This document shows positions 1 to 9,476 of a DNA stretch of 64,000 nucleotides, one piece after another. Made by a program: the position numbers and the translations under genes. This stretch comes from Variovorax sp. PAMC26660. GTDB taxonomy: Bacteria; Pseudomonadota; Gammaproteobacteria; Burkholderiales; Burkholderiaceae_C. The notes below the pieces were generated by a model, which was not told where the DNA came from, did no database searches, and was given only the letters and a program-made list of their open reading frames with translations. The stretch's first letter is position 1, and the number at the start of each line of letters is the position of its first letter. Location: contig NZ_CP060295.1 of the NCBI RefSeq assembly GCF_014302995.1, forward strand, positions 2,781,501 through 2,845,500. Direction: 5' to 3'.

Positions 1-627
1 TTCGTCAACCTGCTCGACTACGCCGCGCTCTCGGTGCCGAGCAGCCTGCGCGCGGACGGTCTGCCTTTCGGCATCACGCTGATCGGCCCGTGCGGCAGCG
101 ACCTCGCCCTGGCCGACCTCGGCCAGCGCTACCACCACGCCACCGGCCTCGCGCAGGGCGCGACCGGCCTGCCGCTGCCGGCGCCCCGCCCCGTGCCCGG
201 CTTTGCCGCGCCGGACGCCGACACGCTGCCCATCGCGGTGGTCGGCGCGCATCTCTCGGGCATGCCGCTCAACGGCCAGCTCTCCGAGCGCGGCGCCACA
301 TTGCTGCGCGCAATGACGACCGCGAGCGCCTATCGCCTCTACGCATTGCCCGGCACCACGCCGCCGAAGCCTGGCCTCCAGCGCGTGGCCGAAGGCGGCG
401 GCGCCATCGCACTCGAAGTGTGGGCGGTGCCGCTGGCGCAGATCGGCAGCTTTCTGGCATTGATCCCACCGCCGCTCGGCCTTGGCAGCGTCGAGCTGGC
501 CGATGGCAGTTGGGTGCACGGCTTCATCTGCGAAGGCCATGCGCTGGCCGGCGCGCAAGACGTGACCCATCACGGCGGCTGGCGCGCCTACATCGCGAGC
601 CGCACCGCAGCACCCCCTTCCCACTGA
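1..627 (+). CDS. atzF: Allophanate hydrolase, C-terminal part (5' truncated by window edge)
   Basis: The frame is open from base 1, so only the 3' end of the gene is present. The visible 208 residues start in the last part of an amidase-signature domain (FVNLLDYAALSVPSSL, then GLPFGITLIGP). They continue into the separate C-terminal domain of allophanate hydrolases (around IAVVGAHLSGMPLNGQL, ending FICEGHALAGAQDVTHHGGW). Family knowledge: allophanate hydrolase converts allophanate to ammonia and CO2, the last step of biuret, cyanurate and urea-carboxylase pathways. The biuret hydrolase downstream at 6855 supports the AtzF role. The catalytic Ser-Ser-Lys triad lies outside the window, so activity cannot be judged here. 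A strong AGGAG precedes the next gene 13 bp downstream, which suggests one transcript. Confidence 0.85.
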   Translation, partial: FVNLLDYAALSVPSSLRADGLPFGITLIGPCGSDLALADLGQRYHHATGLAQGATGLPLPAPRPVPGFAAPDADTLPIAVVGAHLSGMPLNGQLSERGATLLRAMTTASAYRLYALPGTTPPKPGLQRVAEGGGAIALEVWAVPLAQIGSFLALIPPPLGLGSVELADGSWVHGFICEGHALAGAQDVTHHGGWRAYIASRTAAPPSH

Positions 628-640
628 TCCAGGAGTTCCG

Positions 641-1639
641 ATGAGCACCCCAGAGAAATCCTCCACATCGCGCCGCCAGTTGCTGCAAGCCGGCGCGGCC
701 GGCCTCGCCGTGCTGGCCGCACCCGCCATCGTGCGTGCGCAGGCCACGCCCAAGCTGCGCATCGGCTTCTGGCCCGTGGCCGCGGGCCTGCCCTTCTTCG
801 CGGCGGTCGACCGCGGCTACTTCAAGGAAGCGGGGCTCGACGTCGAGCCGCTCAAGTTCGCCGGCGCGCAACAGGTCATGGAAGGCATGCTCGCGGGCCG
901 CTGCGACGGCAGCGCCAACGGCACCGGCTCGGCCAACCTCGCCATCGGCGAGATCGCGCAACCGGGCCTCTTCAAGATCTTCTGCACAAACCCGAGCAAC
1001 GCCAAGTTCGTGCTCGACGAGTTCATCGTCGCGAAAGACAGCCCCATCAAGACGATGGCCGAGCTGGCCGGCAAGAAGGTCGCCTCCGGCCCCGGCATCC
1101 AGAACGTCACGCTGTGCAAGACCATGCTGGAGCGCGCGGGCGCCAAGGGCGCCACGGTGACCGAGCTGCCCATCGGCCAGCACGTGGCCGCGTTGGTCGC
1201 GGGCCAGGTCGATGCCTGCTACACGCTGGAGCCCACCGGCACCGTCGGCCGCATGAACGGCACCACCCGTGTCATCGAAGCGGGCGTGGTCGCCAGGTAC
1301 ATCCTCGGCGATCCGATGGCGCCGTGGCACGGCGGCGCCGCCAGCCTCACCACCGACTTCATCAAGAAGAACCCCGAGGTAGCGAAGAAGTACATCGCGG
1401 CCTATGCACGTGGTGTGGAGTTGGTGCGCACCAAGCCCGACGACGCGCGCCAGCACATGAAGGGCTACACCGCCATCGAAGGCAAGCTCACGGCCGAAGT
1501 GCCGCTTGCGTCGTACATGCTCTACAACGAGTTCAAGCCAAGCGACGTCGCGTACTTCCAGAAGTTCTACGACCTGTTCACCGAGAAAGGCATCTTCGAC
1601 AAGAAGGTGCCGGTGGACGGCCTTCTCTACAAAGCCTGA
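641..1639 (+). CDS. ABC transporter substrate-binding protein, NMT1/SsuA-like
   Basis: This 332-residue periplasmic solute receptor has a probable Tat signal (SRRQLLQ at residues 10-16, then a hydrophobic stretch and an AQ cleavage site). The mature part begins KLRIGFWPVAAGLPFFAAVDRGYFKEAGLDVE, typical of the NMT1/THI5-like and taurine/sulfonate/nitrate-binding class. The start is set by AGGAG 6 nt upstream of ATG 641. The permease follows after 2 bp and the ATPase overlaps that, so this is a complete importer. Its position between allophanate hydrolase and an AtzH-like protein suggests a nitrogen-rich heterocycle or ureide as ligand; that is inference, and the ligand cannot be read from sequence. 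Confidence 0.85.
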   Translation: MSTPEKSSTSRRQLLQAGAAGLAVLAAPAIVRAQATPKLRIGFWPVAAGLPFFAAVDRGYFKEAGLDVEPLKFAGAQQVMEGMLAGRCDGSANGTGSANLAIGEIAQPGLFKIFCTNPSNAKFVLDEFIVAKDSPIKTMAELAGKKVASGPGIQNVTLCKTMLERAGAKGATVTELPIGQHVAALVAGQVDACYTLEPTGTVGRMNGTTRVIEAGVVARYILGDPMAPWHGGAASLTTDFIKKNPEVAKKYIAAYARGVELVRTKPDDARQHMKGYTAIEGKLTAEVPLASYMLYNEFKPSDVAYFQKFYDLFTEKGIFDKKVPVDGLLYKA

Positions 1640-1641
1640 CC

Positions 1642-2469
1642 ATGGCCGACGCAAGCTCGACCACGGCCGCGCCGTGGACCCCGCCGGCCAGTGCCACGGC
1701 AGTGGCGCCCAAGCCACCGCTGCGCGACCGCCTGTTGCCCTTCATCGGCCCGGTGATGCTGTTCATCGTGTGGGACCTGGTGGTGCGGCTCGGATTCATC
1801 AAGCCGATCCTGCTGCCCACGCCGGCCGACACCATTGCGGCGCTGATCACGGGGCTTGCGGGCGGCCCGCTGCTCACCGACTTCGCGATGACGGTGTGGC
1901 GCACATTGCAGTCCTTTGCCATTGCCGCGGTGATCGGCGTGCCGCTGGGCGTGCTGCTCGGAAGCAACGAGAAGGCGTACCGCAGCGTCGAGTTCCTGAT
2001 CGACTTTTTCCGCTCCACGCCGTCGTCCGCGCTGATCCCGCTGTTCCTGCTGATCTTCGGTGTGTCCGAGGTCAACAAGATCGCCATTGCGGCTTTCGGC
2101 GCGCTGCTCATCGTGGTGTTCAACAGTGCCTACGGCGTCATGAACGCACGCAAGCAGCGCGTGATGGCGGCGCGTGTCATGGGTGCCTCGCGCTGGCAGG
2201 TCTTCAAGGATGTGCTGATCTGGGAAAGCCTGCAGCCCAGCTTCGTCGGCCTGCGCTCGGCGGTGTCGATGGCGCTGGTGATCGTCATCGTGGCCGAGAT
2301 GTTCATCGGCTCCGACACGGGCCTGGGCCACCGCATCATCGATGCGCAGCAGGTCCTCAACGTCAAGAGCATGTATGCGGCGATCCTTGCGGCCGGCGCG
2401 CTGGGCTATGCGCTCAACATCCTCTTTCTGATCGCCGAGCGTCGCATCGTGCACTGGAGCGGACGATGA
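1642..2469 (+). CDS. ABC transporter permease, SsuC/TauC-like
   Basis: This is a 275-residue inner-membrane permease of the binding-protein-dependent (BPD_transp_1) family. After a proline-rich cytoplasmic start there are about six membrane segments, the first at [21 protein letters not shown]. The EAA-like coupling loop is visible at [35 protein letters not shown] near residues 175-210. The gene starts 2 bp after the binding-protein stop and its own stop overlaps the ATPase start (ATGA), as expected for a co-translated importer. The transported compound is unknown. Confidence 0.88.
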   Translation: MADASSTTAAPWTPPASATAVAPKPPLRDRLLPFIGPVMLFIVWDLVVRLGFIKPILLPTPADTIAALITGLAGGPLLTDFAMTVWRTLQSFAIAAVIGVPLGVLLGSNEKAYRSVEFLIDFFRSTPSSALIPLFLLIFGVSEVNKIAIAAFGALLIVVFNSAYGVMNARKQRVMAARVMGASRWQVFKDVLIWESLQPSFVGLRSAVSMALVIVIVAEMFIGSDTGLGHRIIDAQQVLNVKSMYAAILAAGALGYALNILFLIAERRIVHWSGR

Positions 2470-3299
2470 AAGCCACACAGGACATCGTCATCAACGGCCC
2501 GGTGTATGCCGACGTGCCCAAGCCCGCCTTCAGGCCCGGCCCGGCCGGCACGCACATCACGATTCGCGGCCTCACCAAGTACTTCGCGGGCTGGCCGCTG
2601 TACGAGAACTTCGACCTCGACATTCCCAAGCAGGCCATCGTCTCGGTGTTCGGCCCCAACGGCTGCGGCAAGTCCACGCTCATCAACATGATCGCGGGGC
2701 TCGTGCCCATCGACGCGGGCGAGATCCTGTTCGACGGCAAGCAGCGCAAGGACACCAAGATCGGCTACGTGTTCCAGAACTACCGCGAAGCGATGTTCCC
2801 GTGGATGCGCACCATCGACAACATCGCCTACCCGCTGAAGCTCGAAGGCCGCAGCAAGGCCGAGGTCGACCGGCGCATGGAAGAACTGGTGGCTTCGTTC
2901 GATGTCAAGTTCGACCTCAAGCGCTTTCCGTACGAGCTGTCGGGCGGCCAGCAGCAGACCGCATCGATCATGCGGGCGCTCGCGCCCAACCCCGAGGTGC
3001 TGTTTCTCGACGAGCCTTTCTCCGCGCTCGACTTCGAGATGACCCTCTTCATCCGCGAGAAGCTGCAGGAGGTGTTCATGCAGACGGGCACCACCATGCT
3101 GCTGGTGTCGCACGACCTCGAAGAAGCCGTGTACCTCGCCGACGAAGTGCTGCTGCTGACCAAGCGACCCACCAAGGTGGCCGAGATCCTGCGCTACGGC
3201 GACGCGCGCCCGCGCACGGTCGAGACGCTGAGCACCGACAGCTTCGTTGCCATGAAGAAGCTGAGCCTGGACATCTTCCAGCGAGAGGTGCGCCGATGA
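2466..3299 (+). CDS. ABC transporter ATP-binding protein, SsuB/TauB-like
   Basis: This 277-residue ATPase has Walker [11 protein letters not shown] near residue 65, signature [13 protein letters not shown], Walker [14 protein letters not shown], and the switch histidine in [15 protein letters not shown]. It belongs to the nitrate/sulfonate/taurine importer ATPases. The signature helix reads QQQTA where most relatives have QQQRV or QQRV, a small deviation worth noting. The ATG at 2466 overlaps the permease stop, and the gene's own stop overlaps the next start (ATGA at 3296). It completes the importer 641-3299. Confidence 0.9.
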   Translation: MKATQDIVINGPVYADVPKPAFRPGPAGTHITIRGLTKYFAGWPLYENFDLDIPKQAIVSVFGPNGCGKSTLINMIAGLVPIDAGEILFDGKQRKDTKIGYVFQNYREAMFPWMRTIDNIAYPLKLEGRSKAEVDRRMEELVASFDVKFDLKRFPYELSGGQQQTASIMRALAPNPEVLFLDEPFSALDFEMTLFIREKLQEVFMQTGTTMLLVSHDLEEAVYLADEVLLLTKRPTKVAEILRYGDARPRTVETLSTDSFVAMKKLSLDIFQREVRR

Positions 3300-3676
3300 C
3301 CCCCGAGATCAACATCCCCGAAGTGCATGCCGAAGTGAGCGCCGTGTTCGCGCGCTACGAAGAAGCGCTGGTGAGCAACCAGCGCGCGGTGCTCGACGAG
3401 CTGTTCTGGAACAGCCCGCACACGCTGCGCTACGGCTTCTCCGAGAACCACTACGGCCACGCCGACATCCGCGCTTTTCGCGCCTCGCTGCCCGTGCAGA
3501 GCCCGCCGCGCGAACTGCTGCGCACCGTCATCACCACCTATGGCCGCGACTTCGCGACCGCCAATGTCGAGTTCCGCCGCTCTGGCAGCCGCGAGATCGG
3601 CCGCCAGAGCCAGACCTGGCTGCGCACGGCCGAAGGCTGGCGCGTGGTCGCCGCCCACGTGAGCCTGCCGGTCTGA
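3296..3676 (+). CDS. AtzH/HpxZ-like protein (DUF3225)
   Basis: This small 126-residue protein has a cystatin/NTF2-like fold signature: [41 protein letters not shown] near the start and [21 protein letters not shown] at the end. It resembles DUF3225 proteins such as HpxZ (oxalurate utilisation) and AtzH, encoded with cyanuric acid and biuret genes in other bacteria. Its translation is coupled to the ATPase by ATGA overlap. Placement after allophanate hydrolase fits an accessory role in carboxylated ureide breakdown (inference). No classical catalytic motif is obvious to me. Confidence 0.8.
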   Translation: MTPEINIPEVHAEVSAVFARYEEALVSNQRAVLDELFWNSPHTLRYGFSENHYGHADIRAFRASLPVQSPPRELLRTVITTYGRDFATANVEFRRSGSREIGRQSQTWLRTAEGWRVVAAHVSLPV

Positions 3677-3731
3677 CGCCGGAACGCGCGGCACATTTTT
3701 TGCACCTCCTTCAACTTCTGGAAAGAACGCC

Positions 3732-4850
3732 ATGACAAGCCCACTCAATCGCCGTGATTCCCTCAAGTCCCTGGCCGCGCTGGGCGCTGCCGGCACGCTC
3801 GGAGGCTGGAGTGCACTGGCCGGCGCACAGCCCAAGCCGCTGACTGTCGGTGTGATCTACGTCGGCGCGCGCGACGACTACGGCTACAACCAGGCGCACG
3901 CCATGGCCGCCGCCGAAATCAAGAAGCTGCCCGGCATCAAGGTGGTGGAAGAAGAGAACGTGCCCGAGACCGCCGCCGTGCAGAAGACCATGGCCGGCAT
4001 GATTTCGCAGGACGGCGCCAAGCTGCTGTTTCCCACCTCGTTCGGCTACTTCGATCCGCACATCCTCGCCGTCGCGCCCAAGTACCCGGACGTGCGTTTC
4101 TCGCACTGCGGCGGCCTCTGGACCGAGGGCAAGCACCCGAAGAATGTCGGCAGCTTCTTCGGCTACATCGACGAGTGCCAGTTCCTGAACGGCGTGATCG
4201 CGGCGCACATGACCAAGAGCAACAAGATCGCCTTCGTCGCCGCCAAGCCCATTCCGCAGGTGCTGCGCAACATCAACGCTTTCACGCTCGGCGCGCGCTC
4301 GGTCAAGCCCAACATCACCTGCAGCGTGATCTTCACCGGCGACTGGTCGATGGCGGTGAAGGAAGCCGAAGCCACCAACAGCCTGGCCGACCAGGGCTGC
4401 GACGTGTTCACCATGCACGTCGACGGCCCCAAGGTGGTGGTCGAGACGGCCGCCAAGCGCGGCAAGATGGTCTGCGGCTACCACGCGAGCCAGGCCAAGC
4501 TGGCGCCCAACGCGTACCTCACCGGTGCCGAGTGGAACTGGATCACCGCCTACAAAACCGCGATCGACGCCGCGCAGGCCGGCAAGCCGCACCCCAACTT
4601 CCTGCGCGGCGGCTTGAAGGAAGGCTACGTGAAGATGTCGGCCTACGGACCCATGGTGCCGGACGCCGCGAAGAAGCAGGCCGACGACATCAAGGCCAGG
4701 ATGATCGTGGGCACCTTCGACATCTTCAAGGACGGCATCAAGGACAACAAGGGCGCCGTCGTGGTGCCGGCCGGCAAGGTGCTCAAGCAGACCGACCTGG
4801 AGCTGGAAAAGATGAACTACCTCGTCGAAGGTGTCGTCGGCCAGGTCTGA
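3732..4850 (+). CDS. BMP family ABC transporter substrate-binding protein
   Basis: This 372-residue protein has a probable Tat leader (NRRDSLKSLAALGAAGTLGG, cleaved near GAQ) and the basic membrane protein/PnrA-like fold (VGVIYVGARDDYGYNQAHAMAA; NPxxRFSHCGG-like region near residue 120). BMP proteins are receptors of purine-nucleoside-type importers. GGAAAG lies 6 nt upstream of ATG 3732. The two permeases and, after biuH, the double ATPase follow. Clustering with biuret hydrolase makes biuret or a similar planar ureide a candidate ligand rather than a nucleoside; this is inference. Confidence 0.88.
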   Translation: MTSPLNRRDSLKSLAALGAAGTLGGWSALAGAQPKPLTVGVIYVGARDDYGYNQAHAMAAAEIKKLPGIKVVEEENVPETAAVQKTMAGMISQDGAKLLFPTSFGYFDPHILAVAPKYPDVRFSHCGGLWTEGKHPKNVGSFFGYIDECQFLNGVIAAHMTKSNKIAFVAAKPIPQVLRNINAFTLGARSVKPNITCSVIFTGDWSMAVKEAEATNSLADQGCDVFTMHVDGPKVVVETAAKRGKMVCGYHASQAKLAPNAYLTGAEWNWITAYKTAIDAAQAGKPHPNFLRGGLKEGYVKMSAYGPMVPDAAKKQADDIKARMIVGTFDIFKDGIKDNKGAVVVPAGKVLKQTDLELEKMNYLVEGVVGQV

Positions 4851-4866
4851 GCCGCGCAGCATCGTC

Positions 4867-5928
4867 ATGCGCCACGCGCTCAAGGAACTTGCCCTGCCGG
4901 TGTTCGCCATTGCGGCGGCACTGCTGCTGTTCGGCCTGCTGGTGGCCTTTGCGGGTGTCGATCCGGTGGGGGTCTGGACGACGCTGTTCAAGGGCGCGTT
5001 CGGCGACTGGTTCTCGTGGCAGAACACGCTGCAGCGCGCTGCGCCGCTGATGCTCACGGCGTTGTGTGTGGCATTGCCTGCGCGTGCGGGGCTGATCATC
5101 ATCGGCGGCGAAGGTGCGCTGGTTTTCGGCGGCCTGGCCTGTGCCGCGCTCGCGCATGCGGTGCCGCTGCCCGGCAATGTCATCGGCACGGTGGTGGTCT
5201 GCATTGCGGGCGCCATCGCGGGTGGGCTGTGGATCATGCTCGCGGGCTGGCTGCGCCAGTACCGCGGCATCAACGAAACCATCAGCAGCCTGCTGCTGGC
5301 CTACATCGCCATCGGCATCTTCAAGCACCTGGTCGAAGGGCCGCTGCGCGATCCGGCGAGCCTCAACAAGCCATCGACCTATGCGCTGAACGAGGGCATG
5401 CTGATCGGCGGCATTGGTGGCTCCGACGTGCACTGGGGGCTGGCGATCGGCGTCGTGGCCTGCCTCGGGCTCGGGTGGTGGCTGCGCGCGACGGCCTCGG
5501 GCTTCTCGGTGCGCGTGGTCGGCGGCAATCCGCGCACCGCGCAGCTCGTGGGCCTGCCGGCCACGCGGCTCATCCTCACGGCCTGCGGACTCGGCGGCGC
5601 ATGCGCGGGGCTGGCGGGCGCGGTCGAGGTGGCGGCGGTGCACACCAACGCCAACGCTTCGCTGATCGCGGGCTACGGCTACGCGGGCATCCTCGTGTCG
5701 TTCATTGCGCGGCACAACCCGGTGGCCATCGTGCCGGTGGCGATCCTGTTCGGCGGCTTCGGCGCGGCCGGCAGCCTGCTGCAGCGGCGGCTCGGCTTGC
5801 CCGATGCATCGGTGCTGGTGCTGCAGGGCATCGCCTTCGTGCTGATCCTTGCGAGCGAAGGGCTGCGCACGGTCAACTGGAAGACCGTGGGCGACCGCAT
5901 GCTGCCCGAGGCCAGGAGCTACACATGA
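4867..5928 (+). CDS. BMP-type ABC transporter permease 1 (YufP/NupP-like)
   Basis: This 353-residue membrane protein of the BPD_transp_2 family, with about eight to ten membrane segments, starts ELALPVFAIAAALLLFGLLVAFAGVDPVGVW. Motifs shared with nucleoside/BMP permeases include INETISSLLLAYIAIGIF and VRVVGGNPRTAQLVGLP. I chose ATG 4867; an in-frame GTG at 4831 would overlap the binding-protein gene by 20 bp. Its stop overlaps the start of permease 2 (ATGA at 5925). Confidence 0.87.
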   Translation: MRHALKELALPVFAIAAALLLFGLLVAFAGVDPVGVWTTLFKGAFGDWFSWQNTLQRAAPLMLTALCVALPARAGLIIIGGEGALVFGGLACAALAHAVPLPGNVIGTVVVCIAGAIAGGLWIMLAGWLRQYRGINETISSLLLAYIAIGIFKHLVEGPLRDPASLNKPSTYALNEGMLIGGIGGSDVHWGLAIGVVACLGLGWWLRATASGFSVRVVGGNPRTAQLVGLPATRLILTACGLGGACAGLAGAVEVAAVHTNANASLIAGYGYAGILVSFIARHNPVAIVPVAILFGGFGAAGSLLQRRLGLPDASVLVLQGIAFVLILASEGLRTVNWKTVGDRMLPEARSYT

Positions 5929-6848
5929 CGGCCGACCAGTGGATCGCGCTGGTCGCCGGCATCGTCGGCGGCGCATTGCGTGTGGGCGCGCCCTTCCTGT
6001 TCGTGAGCCTGGGCGAATGCCTCACCGAGAAATCGGGCCGCATCAACCTCGGGCTCGAAGGCGTGCTGGTGCTGTCGGCCATGGCGGCCTTCGGTGGCGC
6101 GTACCTCACCGATTCGGCCTGGCTCGGCGTGCTGATCGGTGCCACGGCGGGCGCGGCGCTGGCGCTGCTGCACGGCGTTCTGTGCTCGCTCGACCGCGTG
6201 AACGACGTGGCCACCGGCATCGCGCTGATGCTGCTGGGCACCGGGCTCGCGTTCTACCTGGGCAAGCCGCTGATCCAGCCGCAGGCGCCGCAGATCCCCG
6301 CGATCCCGCTGGGCTTCTGGAGCGACAACACGGTGGTGCGCTCGGCCCTGCAGCTCAACGCGCTGGTGCCCATCGGCGTGGCGCTGGCGGTGCTGCTCTG
6401 GTGGGGTTTTGCGCGCACACGCGCCGGCCTGCTGGTGCGCATGGCGGGCGATTCGGCGCAGGCCACGCGCGCGCTCGGCTACTCGGTCTCCGGCCTGCGC
6501 ATCGCGGCCACCACCGCAGGCGGCTTCATCGCCGGGCTCGGCGGCGCGTCGCTCACGCTGTTCTACCCGGGAAGCTGGAACGAAGGCATCTCCAGCGGGC
6601 AGGGCCTGATCGCCGTCGCACTCGTGATCTTCGCGCGCTGGAGCCCGCTGCGCTGCGTGGGCGCGGCACTGCTCTTCGGCGGCGCAGGTGCCATCGGGCC
6701 GGCGCTGCAGTCCATTGGCATCGGCTGGGGCTACCACCTGTTCAACACGGTGCCTTACGTGCTCACGCTGGTGATCCTGGTGTTCACCTGCAAGCCGGGC
6801 AGTGCGGCCGTGGGCAGCCCCGGCGAACTTTCATCGACAAGGAGCTGA
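5925..6848 (+). CDS. BMP-type ABC transporter permease 2 (YufQ/NupQ-like)
   Basis: This 307-residue BPD_transp_2 permease, partner of the preceding one, has the diagnostic start APFLFVSLGECLTEKSGRINLGLEGVLVLSAM. Also visible is VNDVATGIALMLLGTGLAFYLG, and RMAGDSAQATRALGYSV matches the coupling segment of BMP-type importers. It is joined to permease 1 by a 4-bp overlap and is followed after 6 bp by biuret hydrolase. This placement inside the importer operon is the main reason to link the transporter to biuret or related substrates. Confidence 0.87.
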   Translation: MTADQWIALVAGIVGGALRVGAPFLFVSLGECLTEKSGRINLGLEGVLVLSAMAAFGGAYLTDSAWLGVLIGATAGAALALLHGVLCSLDRVNDVATGIALMLLGTGLAFYLGKPLIQPQAPQIPAIPLGFWSDNTVVRSALQLNALVPIGVALAVLLWWGFARTRAGLLVRMAGDSAQATRALGYSVSGLRIAATTAGGFIAGLGGASLTLFYPGSWNEGISSGQGLIAVALVIFARWSPLRCVGAALLFGGAGAIGPALQSIGIGWGYHLFNTVPYVLTLVILVFTCKPGSAAVGSPGELSSTRS

Positions 6849-6854
6849 GCCGCT

Positions 6855-7607
6855 GTGCAGGCTGAACGACCATTCATGACTACCATCGCCAACACCACCA
6901 CCGAACGCCACGTCGCCGCCGAGCCCTATGCGTGGCCCTACAACGGCGCCCTGCGGTCCGACAACACCGCGCTGATCGTGATCGACATGCAGACCGACTT
7001 CTGCGGCAAGGGCGGGTATGTCGACGTGATGGGCTACGACCTGTCGCTGGTGCAGGCGCCCATTCAGCCCATCGCGCGCACGCTCGCCGCGCTGCGCCCG
7101 CTGGGCTTTCACATCATCCACACGCGCGAAGGCCACCGGCCCGACCTTGCCGACCTGCCGGCCAACAAGCGCTGGCGCTCGCGCCAGATCGGCGCGAACG
7201 GTGTGGGCATCGGCGACGACGGGCCCTGTGGCCGCATCCTCGTGCGCGGCGAGCCGGGCTGGGAGCTGATTCCCGAACTCGCACCGTTGCCCGGCGAGGT
7301 GGTGATCGACAAGCCGGGCAAGGGCTCGTTCTATGCAACGGACCTCGAACTGATCCTGCGCACGCGCGGCATCGAGAACCTGATCCTCGCGGGCATCACG
7401 ACCGATGTGTGCGTGCACACGACGATGCGCGACGCCAACGACCGCGGCTTCGAGTGCCTGCTGCTGTCCGACTGCACGGCGGCCACCGACCACGGCAACC
7501 ATCTGGCGGCGCTGAAGATGATCACGATGCAAGGCGGCGTGTTCGGTGCGCACACCACATCGCAGGCGCTGCTGGCCACGCTCGCGCCCGAAGTGACAGA
7601 AGCCTGA
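6855..7607 (+). CDS. biuH: Biuret amidohydrolase (isochorismatase-family cysteine hydrolase)
   Basis: This 250-residue isochorismatase-like hydrolase (243 if the in-frame ATG 6876 is used) closely matches known biuret hydrolases from memory: [49 protein letters not shown] and [14 protein letters not shown]. The catalytic triad is visible as Asp in VIDMQTDFC, Lys in IDKPGKGSF and Cys in [10 protein letters not shown]. It cleaves biuret to allophanate and ammonia in the cytoplasm, feeding the allophanate hydrolase at the window start. GTG 6855 has AAGGAG 10 nt upstream, whereas ATG 6876 has no clear ribosome site, so the GTG is plausible. It sits between BMP permease and ATPase genes. Confidence 0.9.
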   Translation: MQAERPFMTTIANTTTERHVAAEPYAWPYNGALRSDNTALIVIDMQTDFCGKGGYVDVMGYDLSLVQAPIQPIARTLAALRPLGFHIIHTREGHRPDLADLPANKRWRSRQIGANGVGIGDDGPCGRILVRGEPGWELIPELAPLPGEVVIDKPGKGSFYATDLELILRTRGIENLILAGITTDVCVHTTMRDANDRGFECLLLSDCTAATDHGNHLAALKMITMQGGVFGAHTTSQALLATLAPEVTEA

Positions 7608-7615
7608 AGCGCAAC

Positions 7616-9220
7616 ATGGCCGCGACTCTTTCTGCCCAACCCATCGGCGGCCTTCCGGCTGGCACCGGCGCGCTCGCGCTCGACACCTACGAGCTGACCA
7701 AGCGCTTCGGCAGCTTCACCGCGATGGACCGCGTGACGATGCGCGTCGAACCCGGCTCGGTGCACGCGTTGCTCGGCGAGAACGGCGCGGGCAAGAGCAC
7801 GCTGGTGAAGTGCGTGGCCGGCTTCCAGCGCGCGGAAGAGGGCAGCATCCTGATCGACGGCCGCGAGCAGGACATTGCCAACCCGATCGTGGCGCGCGCG
7901 TTGGGCATCGGCATGGTGTATCAGCACTTCACGCTCGCACCCGGCATGACGGTGGCCGAGAACCTGCTGCTGGCCGGTGGCAAGACGCCCGCGTTGATCG
8001 ACTGGAAGAAAAAGCGCGCCGAGCTGGAAGAATTTCTCGCGACCACGCCATTCAGCCTCGATCTCGATGTGCGGCCTTCGGAGCTGGCCGCGGGCGAAAA
8101 ACAGAAACTCGAACTGCTGAAGCAGCTTTACCTGAAGCCGCGTTTGCTGATCCTCGACGAGCCGACCTCGGTGCTCACGCCGCAGGAGGCCGACGAGGTG
8201 CTGGGCCATGTGCGTGAGTTCGCGCGCAGCGGCCTGTGCACCGTGCTCATCATCACGCACAAGTTTCGCGAAGTGATGGCGTATGCCGACAGCGTGACGG
8301 TGTTGCGGCGCGGCAAGGCCGTGCATCACTGCCGCGTGGTGGGCACGAGCCCGTCGCAGCTTGCGCAGGCCATGATGGGTGAAGAGGGGGCTATGGTTGC
8401 GGCGCCAGTGTCTTCGCCCGTTGCCAGAAAGCCGGTGAGTGAAAGCGCGCCTGTCGCACTGAAGGTGGAAGGTCTCAAGGCCCAGGGCGATCGCGGCACG
8501 CTGGCGTTGCACGACCTGAGCCTGTCGGTGCGCGCAGGCGAGATCCTTGGCGTGGCTGGTGTTTCAGGCAACGGCCAGCGCGAGCTGGTCGAGGCATTGG
8601 TCGGGCAGCGACCGCGACTCGCGGGCCGCGTGACGGTGATGGGGCAGCCCTACAACGCACGGCGTGCGGAGAACCGCAGCCTCAAGGTCCGCAGCCTGCC
8701 TGAAGAGCCTTTGCGCAACGCATGCGTGGGCGATCTCAGCGTGTCGGAGAACATGGCGCTGCGGGATTTCGACAGGCCGCCCTTGTCGCGGGGCGGGGTG
8801 CTCAACTTTCCGTTCTGGCGCAGCCGGGCGCGCGAGTGGATTGCCGAGTACGGCGTCAAGACGCAAGGTGAAGGGGCGCCGATTCGCAGCCTGTCGGGTG
8901 GCAATGTGCAGCGCGCGGTATTGGCGCGCGAACTGGCGGGTGACATCAACGTGCTGATCGCGGCGAACCCGGTGTTCGGTCTCGACTTCGCGGCGGTCGC
9001 GGAGATTCATTCGCGCATCGTGCAGGTGCGCGAGAAGGGCGGGGCGGTGCTGCTGATCAGCGAAGACCTCGATGAGCTTCTGGAGCTGGCGGATCGCATT
9101 GTCGTGATGAGCGAAGGGCGCGTGGTGTTCGAGACTTCTGCTGCAGGGGCCGAGCGGCATGTGATCGGGGCGCACATGGGGGGTGGACATTCCGAGCCTT
9201 CGCTGGAGGCTGCTGCATGA
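7616..9220 (+). CDS. BMP-type ABC transporter ATP-binding protein (two ABC domains)
   Basis: This 534-residue fused double ATPase is typical of nucleoside/BMP and monosaccharide importers. Domain 1 has Walker A LLGENGAGKST, a modified signature ELAAGEKQKLELLKQL and Walker B LLILDEPTSVL. Domain 2, after a linker around residue 270, has the degenerate P-loop VAGVSGNGQRELVEALVG, signature LSGGNVQRAVLAREL and a non-canonical Walker B LIAANPVFGLD. That catalytically weak second site is normal for this family. It starts 8 bp after biuH and completes the importer 3732-9220. Confidence 0.9.
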   Translation: MAATLSAQPIGGLPAGTGALALDTYELTKRFGSFTAMDRVTMRVEPGSVHALLGENGAGKSTLVKCVAGFQRAEEGSILIDGREQDIANPIVARALGIGMVYQHFTLAPGMTVAENLLLAGGKTPALIDWKKKRAELEEFLATTPFSLDLDVRPSELAAGEKQKLELLKQLYLKPRLLILDEPTSVLTPQEADEVLGHVREFARSGLCTVLIITHKFREVMAYADSVTVLRRGKAVHHCRVVGTSPSQLAQAMMGEEGAMVAAPVSSPVARKPVSESAPVALKVEGLKAQGDRGTLALHDLSLSVRAGEILGVAGVSGNGQRELVEALVGQRPRLAGRVTVMGQPYNARRAENRSLKVRSLPEEPLRNACVGDLSVSENMALRDFDRPPLSRGGVLNFPFWRSRAREWIAEYGVKTQGEGAPIRSLSGGNVQRAVLARELAGDINVLIAANPVFGLDFAAVAEIHSRIVQVREKGGAVLLISEDLDELLELADRIVVMSEGRVVFETSAAGAERHVIGAHMGGGHSEPSLEAAA

Positions 9221-9238
9221 GTGCTCTGGCGATTTTGG

Positions 9239-9432
9239 GGGCGCCCGGTATGCGGCACGGTGCGGTCGCCCCCGCTGCGCCGGCCGCTTCGCGGCTGCCC
9301 TGCGGTGCTCGCATTTCGCGGGGTCTCGCAGAACTCGCTTCGCTCAAACAGCTGCGAGCCCTTGTCCGCGAAACGCTGCGCTCCTCGGCGGCGCAGAGGG
9401 GGCGCCCGCCCCGCACCGCATACCGGGCTCCG
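9239..9432. repeat. Long imperfect foldback (inverted repeat) between ABC ATPase and second hydrolase
   Basis: Outer arms (about 9241-9290 and 9378-9430) pair through GGTATGCGG...GTGCGG on the left and CCGCACCGCATACC on the right, with CGCCCCC/GGGGGCG and CTGCGCCGG/CGGCGGCGCAG blocks inside. An inner stem pairs TTTCGCGG (9314-9321) with CCGCGAAA (9366-9373) and CTCGCAG (9325-9331) with CTGCGAG (9352-9358), leaving a loop near 9332-9351. The whole can fold into a stem-loop of about 190 nt. Open frames cross it but have atypical composition and no ribosome site, so I read it as noncoding. Confidence 0.75.
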
Positions 9433-9476
9433 GGGTGGCGTGTGTACCCCTGCCCTGAAAGCAAGCGAGAACAGCC

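Noticed and set aside
1506..3299. ABC ATPase extended 320 codons upstream
   Set aside because: The extension is the shadow of the permease. The ATPase begins at ATG 2466, overlapping the permease stop.
4831..4866. GTG 4831 as start of BMP permease 1
   Set aside because: It would overlap the receptor gene and add a polar SSARSEPRS stretch. ATG 4867 gives the normal N-terminal helix.
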